Assembly: GCF_019884725.1 (NCBI RefSeq)
Contig: NZ_CP082322.1
Coordinates: 2,790,001 to 2,854,000 of the forward strand
Length of the DNA: 64,000 bases
Direction: 5' to 3'
Source: Leucobacter tenebrionis
GTDB taxonomy: Bacteria; Actinomycetota; Actinomycetes; Actinomycetales; Microbacteriaceae
Numbering within the stretch: position 1 is the first letter of the stretch; every line of letters begins with the position of its first letter. Under the pieces are notes generated by a model, which saw only the letters and a list, made by a program, of their open reading frames with translations, was not told the DNA's origin and did not search any database. The translations under genes and the position numbers were made by a program. This document shows, one piece after another, positions 10,374-17,811 of this stretch.

Positions 10374-11537
10374 ATGACCACCACCATCGACCAGCTGTTC
10401 GACGTCTCCGACTTCGTCACCGAGGAGGAGCGCGACTGGCAGCTCCGCGCGCGCGAGTTCGCGCAGACGAGGATCCGGCCGATCATCGATCAGGCGTTCG
10501 AGGATCGCCGCCTGCCCGTCGAGCTGCTGCCCGAGGTGGGCGAGTTCGGTGCCTTCGGCATGTACATGAACGGCTACGGGCTGAAGGGCGCCTCGTCGGT
10601 CGCCTACGGTCTCGTCGCGATGGAGTTCGAGGCCGTCGACTCCGGCTTCCGCACCGCGCTCTCGGTTCAGGGTTCGCTCGCCATGGGCGCCATCTACAAG
10701 TTCGGCTCGGAGGAGCAGAAGCAGCAGTGGCTCCCCGCGATGGGGCGCGGCGAGGCGATCGGCTTCTTCGGGCTCACCGAGCCGCAGGGCGGATCGGATC
10801 CTAACACCATGATCACCACGGCGCGCCGCGAGGGCGACGAGTGGGTGCTCAACGGCAAGAAGCGCTGGATCGGCCTCGCCACCATCGCGCAGGTCGGCGT
10901 GATCTGGGCGAAGGACGAGGAGGGGATCGTACGCGGCTTCGTCGTGCCGACCGACACCCCCGGCTTCAAGGCCACCGCGATCGAGAACAAGCTCTCGATG
11001 CGGGCGTCGCTGCAGACCGAGATCGAGTTGACCGACGTGCGCCTGCCCGCGGATGCGATCCTGCCCGGCTCGAAGGGGCTCTCCTCGCCATTCAAGTGCC
11101 TCAATGAGGCCCGCTACGGCATCGTCTGGGGCGTGATGGGTGCAGCCCGGTCCTGCCTCGAGGTGGCCGTGTCCCGTTCGCAGGAGCGCGAGGTGTTCGG
11201 CTCGCCGATCGGCGGCAAGCAGATCATCCAGGCCAAGCTGGCCGACATGTTCGTCGAGTACGAGAAGGGGCTGCTGCTCGCGCTGCACCTCGGCCGCCTG
11301 AAGGACGCGGGCAACCTGTCGTACGGTCAGATCTCGGTGGGCAAGCTCAACAACGTGCGCGAGGCCATCAAGATCGCGGGCACGGCGCGCGCGATCCTCG
11401 GCGGCGACGGCATCACCAGTGACTTCCCCGTCATGCGTCACATGGCCAACCTCGAGTCGGTGCGCACCTACGAGGGCACCGACGAGGTGCACCAGCTGGT
11501 GATCGGCCGCGAGCTGACGGGTATCGCCGCGTTCTGA
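10374..11537 (+). CDS. gcdH: Glutaryl-CoA dehydrogenase-type acyl-CoA dehydrogenase
   Basis: 387 residues, usual size for the family. FAD enzyme that oxidises and decarboxylates glutaryl-CoA to crotonyl-CoA. Glutaryl-CoA dehydrogenase-like features: SSVAYGLVAMEFEAVDSGFR, GFFGLTEPQGGSDP, CLNEARYGIVWGV, LHLGRLKD and the catalytic Glu in TYEGTDEVHQLVIGREL, with the terminal LTGIAAF also typical. ATG 10374 is preceded by GAAAGGAA; the open frame upstream of it is not homologous. With the upstream CoA-transferase it forms a probable glutarate to crotonyl-CoA route. Discrimination from other short-chain acyl-CoA dehydrogenases rests on these motifs. Confidence 0.88.
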   Translation: MTTTIDQLFDVSDFVTEEERDWQLRAREFAQTRIRPIIDQAFEDRRLPVELLPEVGEFGAFGMYMNGYGLKGASSVAYGLVAMEFEAVDSGFRTALSVQGSLAMGAIYKFGSEEQKQQWLPAMGRGEAIGFFGLTEPQGGSDPNTMITTARREGDEWVLNGKKRWIGLATIAQVGVIWAKDEEGIVRGFVVPTDTPGFKATAIENKLSMRASLQTEIELTDVRLPADAILPGSKGLSSPFKCLNEARYGIVWGVMGAARSCLEVAVSRSQEREVFGSPIGGKQIIQAKLADMFVEYEKGLLLALHLGRLKDAGNLSYGQISVGKLNNVREAIKIAGTARAILGGDGITSDFPVMRHMANLESVRTYEGTDEVHQLVIGRELTGIAAF

Positions 11538-11564
11538 GGGGCGCCTCGCCCGACGGGGTGAACG

Positions 11565-11618
11565 CGGAGTCCCGATGTGTTGCTTCCGCCTCCGGTGAAG
11601 CGGCACATCGGGACTCCG
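11565..11618. terminator. Long intergenic hairpin after gcdH
   Basis: Arms CGGAGTCCCGATGTG (11565-11579) and its exact complement (11604-11618) enclose a second stem GCTTC/GAAGC. It lies 28 bases after the gcdH stop, followed by TGTTTC. It may end transcription, but it lacks a true T-run and belongs to the group of long hairpins noted elsewhere. Confidence 0.6.
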
Positions 11619-11663
11619 TGTTTCGAGGAGGGTAGGAGAAACGACGGGTGTCGCGCTAATAGT

Positions 11664-11680
11664 TCTACTTCGGGTAGAGT
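11664..11680 (+). promoter_or_regulatory. Promoter and operator candidate of the GntR operon
   Basis: TCTAC-TTCGG-GTAGA (11664-11678) is an inverted repeat that overlaps the TAGAGT -10 box (11675-11680). The ATG of the GntR gene follows seven bases later. A GntR-type repressor bound here would block its own promoter. Confidence 0.5.
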
Positions 11681-11687
11681 TATCGGC

Positions 11688-12083
11688 ATGCTGATCCGGA
11701 TCGACGAGGCCAGCGAGCGGCCCATCTACGCGCAGATAGCCGACTCTGTGAGATCGGACGTGGCGAGCGGGAAGATCGGGCCCGGCGCGGCCCTGCCTCC
11801 GGCGAGGGAGGTCGCGACCGGACTCGGAATCAACGTGCACACGGTGCTGCGCGCCTACCAGCAGCTGCGCGACGAGGGGCTGATCGACCTGAGGCGCCGA
11901 CGCGGAGCCGTTGTCACTGCCGCTTCGGCGGGGCTCGCCGAGTTGCGCGACGATGTTCGCGCGCTGGTCTCCCGCGCGGCGGAGCTGGGGATCAGCCCCG
12001 CTCTGCTCGCGGCGGTGGTCGCCGAGACGCCGACCGAGCCGCCCCCGCCGCTCGAGATCGTGTCTGACGGGGCAGCCGCGTGA
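11688..12083 (+). CDS. GntR-family regulator, YtrA-like
   Basis: 131 residues. The winged HTH (about residues 10-75; RPIYAQIADSVRSDVASGKI and LGINVHTVLRAYQQLRDEGL) is followed by only a short helical tail, as in YtrA-type repressors that control membrane protein or ABC operons. The open frame extends upstream to 11577, but ATG 11688 sits seven bases after a TAGAGT box and begins the conserved domain. Its stop overlaps the next start (GTGA), so it is co-translated with the DUF1648 membrane protein. Confidence 0.88.
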   Translation: MLIRIDEASERPIYAQIADSVRSDVASGKIGPGAALPPAREVATGLGINVHTVLRAYQQLRDEGLIDLRRRRGAVVTAASAGLAELRDDVRALVSRAAELGISPALLAAVVAETPTEPPPPLEIVSDGAAA

Positions 12084-13213
12084 ACCGGCACCTGCGCGCC
12101 GTCGAAGCCGCGGACCAGGATTCGGGATCGGGCGGAGCGCTCTCCGCCCAGCAGACACGGGCGCTGCGGCGGGCGAAGCGCCTGGCGCGGTTCATCGGTC
12201 TGATCCTGCCGCTGTTCCTCACCGTCGTGGGCGCGATCATCATGCTGGTGTGGTTGCCGCGGATGCCCGATCCCGCTGCCATCCACTGGAACGGGGCGGG
12301 GGAGCCCGACGGCTTCGACTCGCCCTGGGTGAATCTCGTGGTACTCACCGCGGTGAGCCTGGTGCTGACCGCTCTGTACTTCATGCAGGGGGTGCAGTCG
12401 CTGCAGGCGAGGATGAAGCAGGAAGCCGCCCCGCGGTGGTCGTCGATGAACCGGCTGCTGCCCGCGATCGTGCTGGGCACGGTGACGCTCAACCAGGTGA
12501 TGGCCGTCGGCACGAGCGCTTCGCAGCTCGACGCGGTCGACGCCCGCGAGACGGGGCCGATCCTGGGGGTGCTCATCGGCAGCTTCGTCGCGGGCATCGC
12601 GGTCGCGGTGCTGGCGTTCTTCGCGCAGCCGAAGCTGCGGATCGACGCGCCCTCCGGCGAGCCGCAGCCCGCGCTCGAGCTCGGCGAGACCGAGCGCGCC
12701 GTCTGGATCCGCGAGGTGGGGCTGGGGCGCAAGAACCCGATCGGCTGGGTGACGATCGCGACGCTGGTGCCGCTCGCGGCGCTCACCGCGTGGACCTTCA
12801 CCGTCGATTCGGTGGCCGGGTGGATCACCCTCGCGTGCACGCTGCTCGTGCTGGTCGCGCTTGCGACCTGCCTGCGGTTCCGCGTGCGCATCGACTCCGC
12901 CGGCCTCGAGGTGCGCTCGGTGCTGGGCTGGCCCGTGTTCCGGGTGGCCGCCGACGACGTGCGGAGCGTGACGGTGGCGCAGATCGAGCCGTTCGCAGAG
13001 TACGGCGGGTGGGGATGGCGGATCACGCCCGACCGCACCGGAGTGGTGATGCGTCGCGGCGAGGGCATCGTCGTCACGCGACGCAGCGGCCGGATCTTCG
13101 GGGTGACGGTCGACGATGCCGAGAGCGGGGCCGCCGTGCTGGCGGCGGTGACCCGGGCGCGGGCTGCAGAAGGGTCCGCGCAGCCTCACGGAGACGAGGG
13201 AGAGAACGTATGA
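12080..13213 (+). CDS. DUF1648-type multi-pass membrane protein
   Basis: 377 residues. A first membrane helix (about 33-55) is followed by LPRMPDPAAIHWNGAGEPDGF, the signature of DUF1648 (proteins such as SdpI that confer immunity to antibacterial peptides). Further helices lie at about 75-97, 130-155, 165-185, 230-250 and 253-275, with a C-terminal soluble PH-like part. Overlaps of four bases with both neighbours show one operon: regulator, DUF1648 protein, CPBP protease. An immunity or peptide-stress role is inference from family and context. Confidence 0.78.
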   Translation: MNRHLRAVEAADQDSGSGGALSAQQTRALRRAKRLARFIGLILPLFLTVVGAIIMLVWLPRMPDPAAIHWNGAGEPDGFDSPWVNLVVLTAVSLVLTALYFMQGVQSLQARMKQEAAPRWSSMNRLLPAIVLGTVTLNQVMAVGTSASQLDAVDARETGPILGVLIGSFVAGIAVAVLAFFAQPKLRIDAPSGEPQPALELGETERAVWIREVGLGRKNPIGWVTIATLVPLAALTAWTFTVDSVAGWITLACTLLVLVALATCLRFRVRIDSAGLEVRSVLGWPVFRVAADDVRSVTVAQIEPFAEYGGWGWRITPDRTGVVMRRGEGIVVTRRSGRIFGVTVDDAESGAAVLAAVTRARAAEGSAQPHGDEGENV

Positions 13214-14343
13214 GCGATCTGCAGAACCCCGGCGGCGCGGCTGAACCCGCCGTTCCGGGTGGCCCCGGCGGCGAGGCTGCCGCTCCGGTCCTCGGCGGCC
13301 AGGCTGCTACTCCGGGCCTCGGTGGCCAGGCCGCAGCCGATCCCGCGGCACCCGCTGATCCCGCCGCACCCGTCGGTCCCGCGGCACCCGTCGGCCGCGC
13401 CGACAGGCTCGACCGCGTGCCGTGGGGCGCTGTGGCGCTCTTCGTCGTGCTCGCCATGGGTCTCGCATGGCTCGCCGCGCTACCGCTCTGGCTCATCGAC
13501 CGGGAGAGCGCGGCGGCGCAGCTCGTGGCCTCCCTCACTCCCTGGGGTGTGATGGTCACCCCCGCGATCGCCGCAGTGGTGACGATGTTCGTCACCCGCA
13601 CGCCGCGGCGTGAGCGCCTGCGCTTTCTCGGCATGTGGCCGCTGCGCCCCGCGAAGCGGGTCGTCTGGATGACGGTGGCGGCGCTCTTCGCGCCGCTGCT
13701 CGTCTTCGCGCTCGCGACTGCGGTCGCCGCGCTGTTCGGCTGGGTGCGCCTCGACCTCGTGCACTTCTCGGGGTTCGTCGAGGCGCAGGAGGCCGCGCTG
13801 CCGCCCGGCGTCGACCCGGGCATCCTGCTCCCGCCCGGCGTGCTCATCGCGATCCAACTCGCGCTGTTCCCGATCCTCGCCGTGATCCCGAACTCCATCC
13901 TCGGTTTCGGCGAGGAACTCGGCTGGCGCGGTTGGCTGCTGCCTGCGCTGCGGCCGCTCGGGATCTGGCCGTCCCTGCTGCTGAGCGGCGCGATCTGGGG
14001 CGTGTGGCACGCTCCGCTGACTCTGCTCGGCCACAACTACGGACTGTTCGACTGGCGCGGCGTCGCCCTTATGACCGTCAACTGCATGATCTGGGGTGTG
14101 GTGTTCGGATGGCTGCGCCTGCGCTCGGGGTCGGTGTGGCCGGCCGCCATCGGGCACGGCGCATTCAACGGCACGGGCGGCATGATCCTGTGGGTCATCG
14201 CTGCGGGGGAGCTCGAGACGTTGAACATGGCTCTCGCGAGCGTCGCCGGTGTCGCCGGGTGGATCGTGTTCGCCGTCATCATCGCGGTGCTCGCCCTCAC
14301 CGGCCAGCTGAGGCGCGAACCGGAGCTGGCTCCGCGACGATAG
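13210..14343 (+). CDS. CPBP family intramembrane glutamic endopeptidase
   Basis: 377 residues. An N-terminal low-complexity Ala/Pro/Gly tail of about 65 residues precedes a multi-pass core. The Abi/CPBP motifs are present: EELGWRGWL (EExxxR), WGVWHAPL and HGAFNG near the end, supplying the Glu and His residues of the active site. Family members include bacteriocin immunity proteins and CAAX-type proteases. ATG 13210 overlaps the DUF1648 stop (ATGA). The open frame continues far upstream only as a shadow of the two previous genes. Confidence 0.87.
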   Translation: MSDLQNPGGAAEPAVPGGPGGEAAAPVLGGQAATPGLGGQAAADPAAPADPAAPVGPAAPVGRADRLDRVPWGAVALFVVLAMGLAWLAALPLWLIDRESAAAQLVASLTPWGVMVTPAIAAVVTMFVTRTPRRERLRFLGMWPLRPAKRVVWMTVAALFAPLLVFALATAVAALFGWVRLDLVHFSGFVEAQEAALPPGVDPGILLPPGVLIAIQLALFPILAVIPNSILGFGEELGWRGWLLPALRPLGIWPSLLLSGAIWGVWHAPLTLLGHNYGLFDWRGVALMTVNCMIWGVVFGWLRLRSGSVWPAAIGHGAFNGTGGMILWVIAAGELETLNMALASVAGVAGWIVFAVIIAVLALTGQLRREPELAPRR

Positions 14344-14423
14344 CGAGAGCTCGGTTTCGCCCGGCAACCGGTTTCGCCCGGTAGCCGGTGCCGCCCCGTG
14401 GCCGATACCGCCCGACAGTCGCC

Positions 14424-14503
14424 GTTGTAGACCTCCCGCACCGTTGTATATCTCTCGCGCGGTGCGGGAGGTCTGCAACGGTGCGGGAGGTCTACAGCGG
14501 CGG
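14424..14503. repeat. Four-unit palindromic repeat between convergent genes
   Basis: Two direct units beginning CGTTGTA (GTTGTAGACCTCCCGCAC, GTTGTATATCTCTCGCGC) are followed by two inverted units (GGTGCGGGAGGTCTGCAAC, GGTGCGGGAGGTCTACAGC), so four units of about 19 bases are arranged two forward and two reverse. They can fold into one long hairpin. The rest of the 227-bp gap between the CPBP and TetR genes holds a short direct repeat of GGTTTCGCCCGG near 14352-14380 and nothing else recognisable. Confidence 0.75.
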
Positions 14504-14570
14504 GTGCACACAGAGGGCATCGCCGGGCGAACATCGCCGACCGAGCACCGGCGCACCCGCAGACTCAGCG

Positions 14571-15152
14571 CTAGGGGCGCTCGGGAAGCCACCAGTCGGG
14601 GCCGATCACCATGACCGACCGCAGCACCTCGTCACGATCCGAGGAGCCGCTCAGCAGCCACGCCTTGATCGCACCGACGAGGCCGTGGGCGAAGAACCGG
14701 GAGACGATCGAGCGATCCACGTCGGGCAGCGGCGGGTCGAGCCGGGCGCGGGTCTCGAGGTACTGCGTAATGGTCTCGGTGAAGTGATCGGCGAGCAGGT
14801 TCGGCACAGTGCCGTCCTGCGGGGAGTGGACCGACAACTCGTACAGGCTGCGATGCCGGTCGATATGGTCGAGCACCTCGTTCACGCTGTCGCGGAAGAA
14901 CTCGATCGGATCCCCCTCGTGAGAGCCGTGCCCGTCGATGAAGCGCTTGCGCGTCTCATCGAGGTCGAGGGTGAGCGCGGCGCCGAGGGCCTCCGCGGGG
15001 GTGGTGAAGTGCTTGTAGAAGGTGACGCGGTTGATGCCGGCCTCTGCCGCGAGTTCGGAGACGGTGATGCTGGGAACGGCCTTCTCCGTCGCGAGATCGA
15101 TGATGGCGCGATTCAGCGCGGCCCTGGTGCGGACGATTCTCGCGTCGGTCAT
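14571..15152 (-). CDS. TetR-family transcriptional regulator
   Basis: 193 residues. N-terminal TetR HTH (about residues 8-55; AINRVTFYKHFTTPAEALG is the recognition region) and a larger ligand-binding part resembling the TetR C-terminal domain with HGLVGAIKAWL. It is the last gene of the mtnA/transporter run, nine bases after the cupin gene, but TAAGGT (15159-15164) six bases before the ATG gives it its own leaderless promoter. The ligand is unknown. Confidence 0.85.
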   Translation of the reverse strand: MTDARIVRTRAALNRAIIDLATEKAVPSITVSELAAEAGINRVTFYKHFTTPAEALGAALTLDLDETRKRFIDGHGSHEGDPIEFFRDSVNEVLDHIDRHRSLYELSVHSPQDGTVPNLLADHFTETITQYLETRARLDPPLPDVDRSIVSRFFAHGLVGAIKAWLLSGSSDRDEVLRSVMVIGPDWWLPERP

Positions 15153-15161
15153 ACGACTACC

Positions 15162-15662
15162 TTAGCCCGCCGACCCCGAAGAAGTGTCTGAAACGACCCG
15201 TGTCAATTGTGAAATGCGTTCGGCCGCCTCGGGGTAGCGCTGCTGCAGTTCACGGCGTTCGCCGAGCTCGAAACCCTCCCAGGAGAACGGGGGCGCCATG
15301 GTGGTGCCGACGAGCGACCACGCGCCGAGAGACGAGGATCCCTGCATCACGCCGGGTGGCACGACCACCTGTGGCAGCTGGCCGGCATCGGGGTCGGGGC
15401 CGAGCAGGCGCTCCTCGGATCGACCGTCGGGGTGTAGCAGCAGCAAGCGCAGCGGGGATCCCGCGTACCAGTGATAGACCTCGACAGAATCGAGGGAGTG
15501 GAGCGCCGAGAAATCGGGGTCGGCGAGCAGATAGTAGATCGCGCTGGAGTGCTCGTCGAGGTGCATGCGGCGGAAGAGCCCGCCCTCGTGCTCGAGCGGC
15601 TCGAGGCCGAGCCGCTCGACCCAGCGCGCGGCCTCGGGCGGCAGCGAAGGCCCTCCGCTCAC
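15162..15662 (-). CDS. Cupin protein, DUF985 type
   Basis: 166 residues. The whole chain fits the DUF985 cupin pattern: an N-terminal helix (PPEAARWVERLGLEPLEHE), GGLFRR, SAIYYLLADPDFSALHSLDSVEVYHWYAG and VVPPGVMQ, with the His-rich strand that can bind a metal. The GTG start overlaps the stop of the upstream permease (GTGA), so it belongs to the transporter operon. DUF985 cupins have no settled function; sugar or nucleoside-derivative handling would fit this context (inference). Confidence 0.8.
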   Translation of the reverse strand: MSGGPSLPPEAARWVERLGLEPLEHEGGLFRRMHLDEHSSAIYYLLADPDFSALHSLDSVEVYHWYAGSPLRLLLLHPDGRSEERLLGPDPDAGQLPQVVVPPGVMQGSSSLGAWSLVGTTMAPPFSWEGFELGERRELQQRYPEAAERISQLTRVVSDTSSGSAG

Positions 15663-16573
15663 GCGAGCGCCGCTTCCCGGGTCTTGCGGAACCGCTTGCT
15701 CATGAGCACGAGCACGAGCAGCGTGACCACGTAGGGCCCGGCGTCGGTGAGCTGCTGGGGCAGCCCGAACGACTGCAGGCGGAACCCGATCGCGTCGGCG
15801 AAGCCGAACAGCAGCGCCGCACCGAGCACGCCGACGGGGTGCGCACGGGCGAGCATCACCGCGACGACGGCGATCCAGCCGCGCCCGGCCGACATGTTCT
15901 CGGTGAACTGCACCACGTTGCCGAGCGCGAGCTGCGCCCCGCCGAGGCCGGCGAGCGCGCCCGAGGCGATCACCGCTCCCAGTTGGTACCGCTGCGGGTT
16001 GACGCCCATGGTCGCGGCCGCGAGCGGGCGCTCGCCCACACCGCGCAGTCGCAGCCCGAGGGGCGTGCGGAACAGCATGACCCACAGCGCGGGTACGAGC
16101 AGCAGAGCCAGATATCCGAGCGGGGTGAGGGAGAACAGCGAGCCGATCACGGGGATGTCGGCCAGGATCGGGATGCGCCAGGTCGGGATGCCGTCGATCC
16201 CGGGATCCTGGAACACGCCCTGCACGTCGAAGATGGCGACGAGCAGGAAGCTCGTCATGCCCACGGCGAGGATGTTCATGGCGATCGCCAGCACGATGGG
16301 ATCGCCCTTGCGGTAGACCGATCCGTAGCCCAGGATGAGCGAGAACAGTGCGCCGGCGAGCATCGCGACGATCACGCCCACGATCCAGTTGTGGGCGAAG
16401 AACGAGGCCGCGACGCCGCAGAACGCGCCGACGAGGATCATGCCCTCGAGGCCGATGTTGAAGATGCCGACGCGCTCGGCGAGCATCCCGCCGAGGGCCG
16501 CGAGCAGGATCGGGATCAGGGATCGGAGCACCGAGGAGACGAGATCCTGATCAAACAGGTCGAGGAAATTCAT
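15659..16573 (-). CDS. ABC transporter permease, BMP/nucleoside type (second permease)
   Basis: 304 residues with about eight hydrophobic segments. The family signature near the N-terminus is VGIFNIGLEGMILVGAF, as in NupQ/YufQ-type permeases of purine nucleoside and related importers. It starts inside the end of the first permease gene (ATGA overlap) and ends inside the start of the cupin gene. Confidence 0.9.
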   Translation of the reverse strand: MNFLDLFDQDLVSSVLRSLIPILLAALGGMLAERVGIFNIGLEGMILVGAFCGVAASFFAHNWIVGVIVAMLAGALFSLILGYGSVYRKGDPIVLAIAMNILAVGMTSFLLVAIFDVQGVFQDPGIDGIPTWRIPILADIPVIGSLFSLTPLGYLALLLVPALWVMLFRTPLGLRLRGVGERPLAAATMGVNPQRYQLGAVIASGALAGLGGAQLALGNVVQFTENMSAGRGWIAVVAVMLARAHPVGVLGAALLFGFADAIGFRLQSFGLPQQLTDAGPYVVTLLVLVLMSKRFRKTREAALA

Positions 16574-17811
16574 CGCGCCGACTCCTTCTCGTCTGCGGGG
16601 GTGCCGGCGTCTGCCGAGTCGGCGGTGCCGGTGAGTGCCGGCTGCGGTTCGCCCGGTTGCGGGAGGGGCGGGGGAGCGCCGGTCGCGGCTTCGGACTCCG
16701 GGGCGCGCCCGCGGCGGCGGAAGCGCGGGAGCGCCACGCGGAACGCGAGCAGGATGATGACGAGCGCCTGGATGACGGCCGCGATCTGCGGCGAGAGGCC
16801 GAGTTCTCGGCCCATCGCATCGCTGCCCACCATGATCGCCGCGAAGAAGGTGCCGGCGATCAGGATCCCCACGGGGCGGTAGAGGGCGAGCAGCGTGACG
16901 AGCAGGGCAGTCCAGGCGTAGTTGGTCTGCACGAAGTAGCCCTCGATGAGGCGGGTGTTGGGGGCGCCGATCACGAGCATCAGCCCGAAGAGGCCGGCGA
17001 GGCCGCCGGAGAGCGTCATGGTGCGCAGCACGAGGGGGCCGGGGTTGACGCCGCCGTAGCGCACGAACTCGGCGTTCTGGCCGCTCAGGCCCGACTCGAA
17101 GCCGTAGCGGGTGCGGCGGTTCATGAAGATCGTCGCGATGACCACGAGGATCAGCACGATCAGCGACCAGTTGACGCCCGTCAGCACGGCGGTGACGGGA
17201 TTCGTCGCGCCGAGGCTGTTGCGCAGGGTCTCGGCGAAGCCGGAATCGCGCGGCACGATCATCGAGAGCTGCACCTCGGGCCGCACCTGCTCGCTGGCGA
17301 CCAGGTCGGAGCTCGATTCATCGAGCCGGAACCGGATGAGCCACGACGAGAAGTAGCGGGCGGGGTAGTTGAGCAGCAGCGTGGAGAGCAGGATCGGCAC
17401 GCCGAGCAGATTCTGCAGCACTCCCGCGATGAGGCCCCATGCGGCGCCGACCGCCACCGCCGCGACCACCGCGAGCAGCAGCACGAGCGGCCCCGGGCCG
17501 GGCACGTAGATCGCGACGATGCCGCCGGCGAGAGCGCCGAGGCCGGCCTGGCCCTCGGTGCCGAGGTTCAGCACGCCGGCGCGGAAGGCGATGGCGATGG
17601 CGATGCCGATGCCGACGATGGGGACGGCGCGCTGCAGCGTGTTCGCGAGCCCCGCCCCGGTGCCGAACGACCCCTGCAGCATCGCGGTGTAGCCGCTGAG
17701 CGGATCGACGCCCGCGATGAGCATGAAGCAGGCTCCGATGAGGAAGGCCAGCACGATCGAGATCGGGATCGGGCCGGCCAGCCAGCGGCCGAATCTCTGC
17801 AGAGCGCTCAC
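16570..17811 (-). CDS. ABC transporter permease, BMP/nucleoside type (first permease)
   Basis: 413 residues, NupP/YufP-like. Multiple membrane helices; the conserved GVLNLGTEGQAGLGALAGG lies at about residue 82-100. A Pro/Gly/Ala-rich cytosolic tail of about 45 residues is an unusual extension. It overlaps the ATPase gene (ATGA) and the second permease gene by four bases each. Confidence 0.9.
   Translation of the reverse strand: MSALQRFGRWLAGPIPISIVLAFLIGACFMLIAGVDPLSGYTAMLQGSFGTGAGLANTLQRAVPIVGIGIAIAIAFRAGVLNLGTEGQAGLGALAGGIVAIYVPGPGPLVLLLAVVAAVAVGAAWGLIAGVLQNLLGVPILLSTLLLNYPARYFSSWLIRFRLDESSSDLVASEQVRPEVQLSMIVPRDSGFAETLRNSLGATNPVTAVLTGVNWSLIVLILVVIATIFMNRRTRYGFESGLSGQNAEFVRYGGVNPGPLVLRTMTLSGGLAGLFGLMLVIGAPNTRLIEGYFVQTNYAWTALLVTLLALYRPVGILIAGTFFAAIMVGSDAMGRELGLSPQIAAVIQALVIILLAFRVALPRFRRRGRAPESEAATGAPPPLPQPGEPQPALTGTADSADAGTPADEKESAR

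Noticed and set aside
11911..13209. Upstream extension of the CPBP protease frame to 810 residues
   Set aside because: The extra part is Arg/Ala/Gly-rich and overlaps the GntR and DUF1648 genes in another frame; ATG 13210 overlaps the previous stop as in a normal operon.
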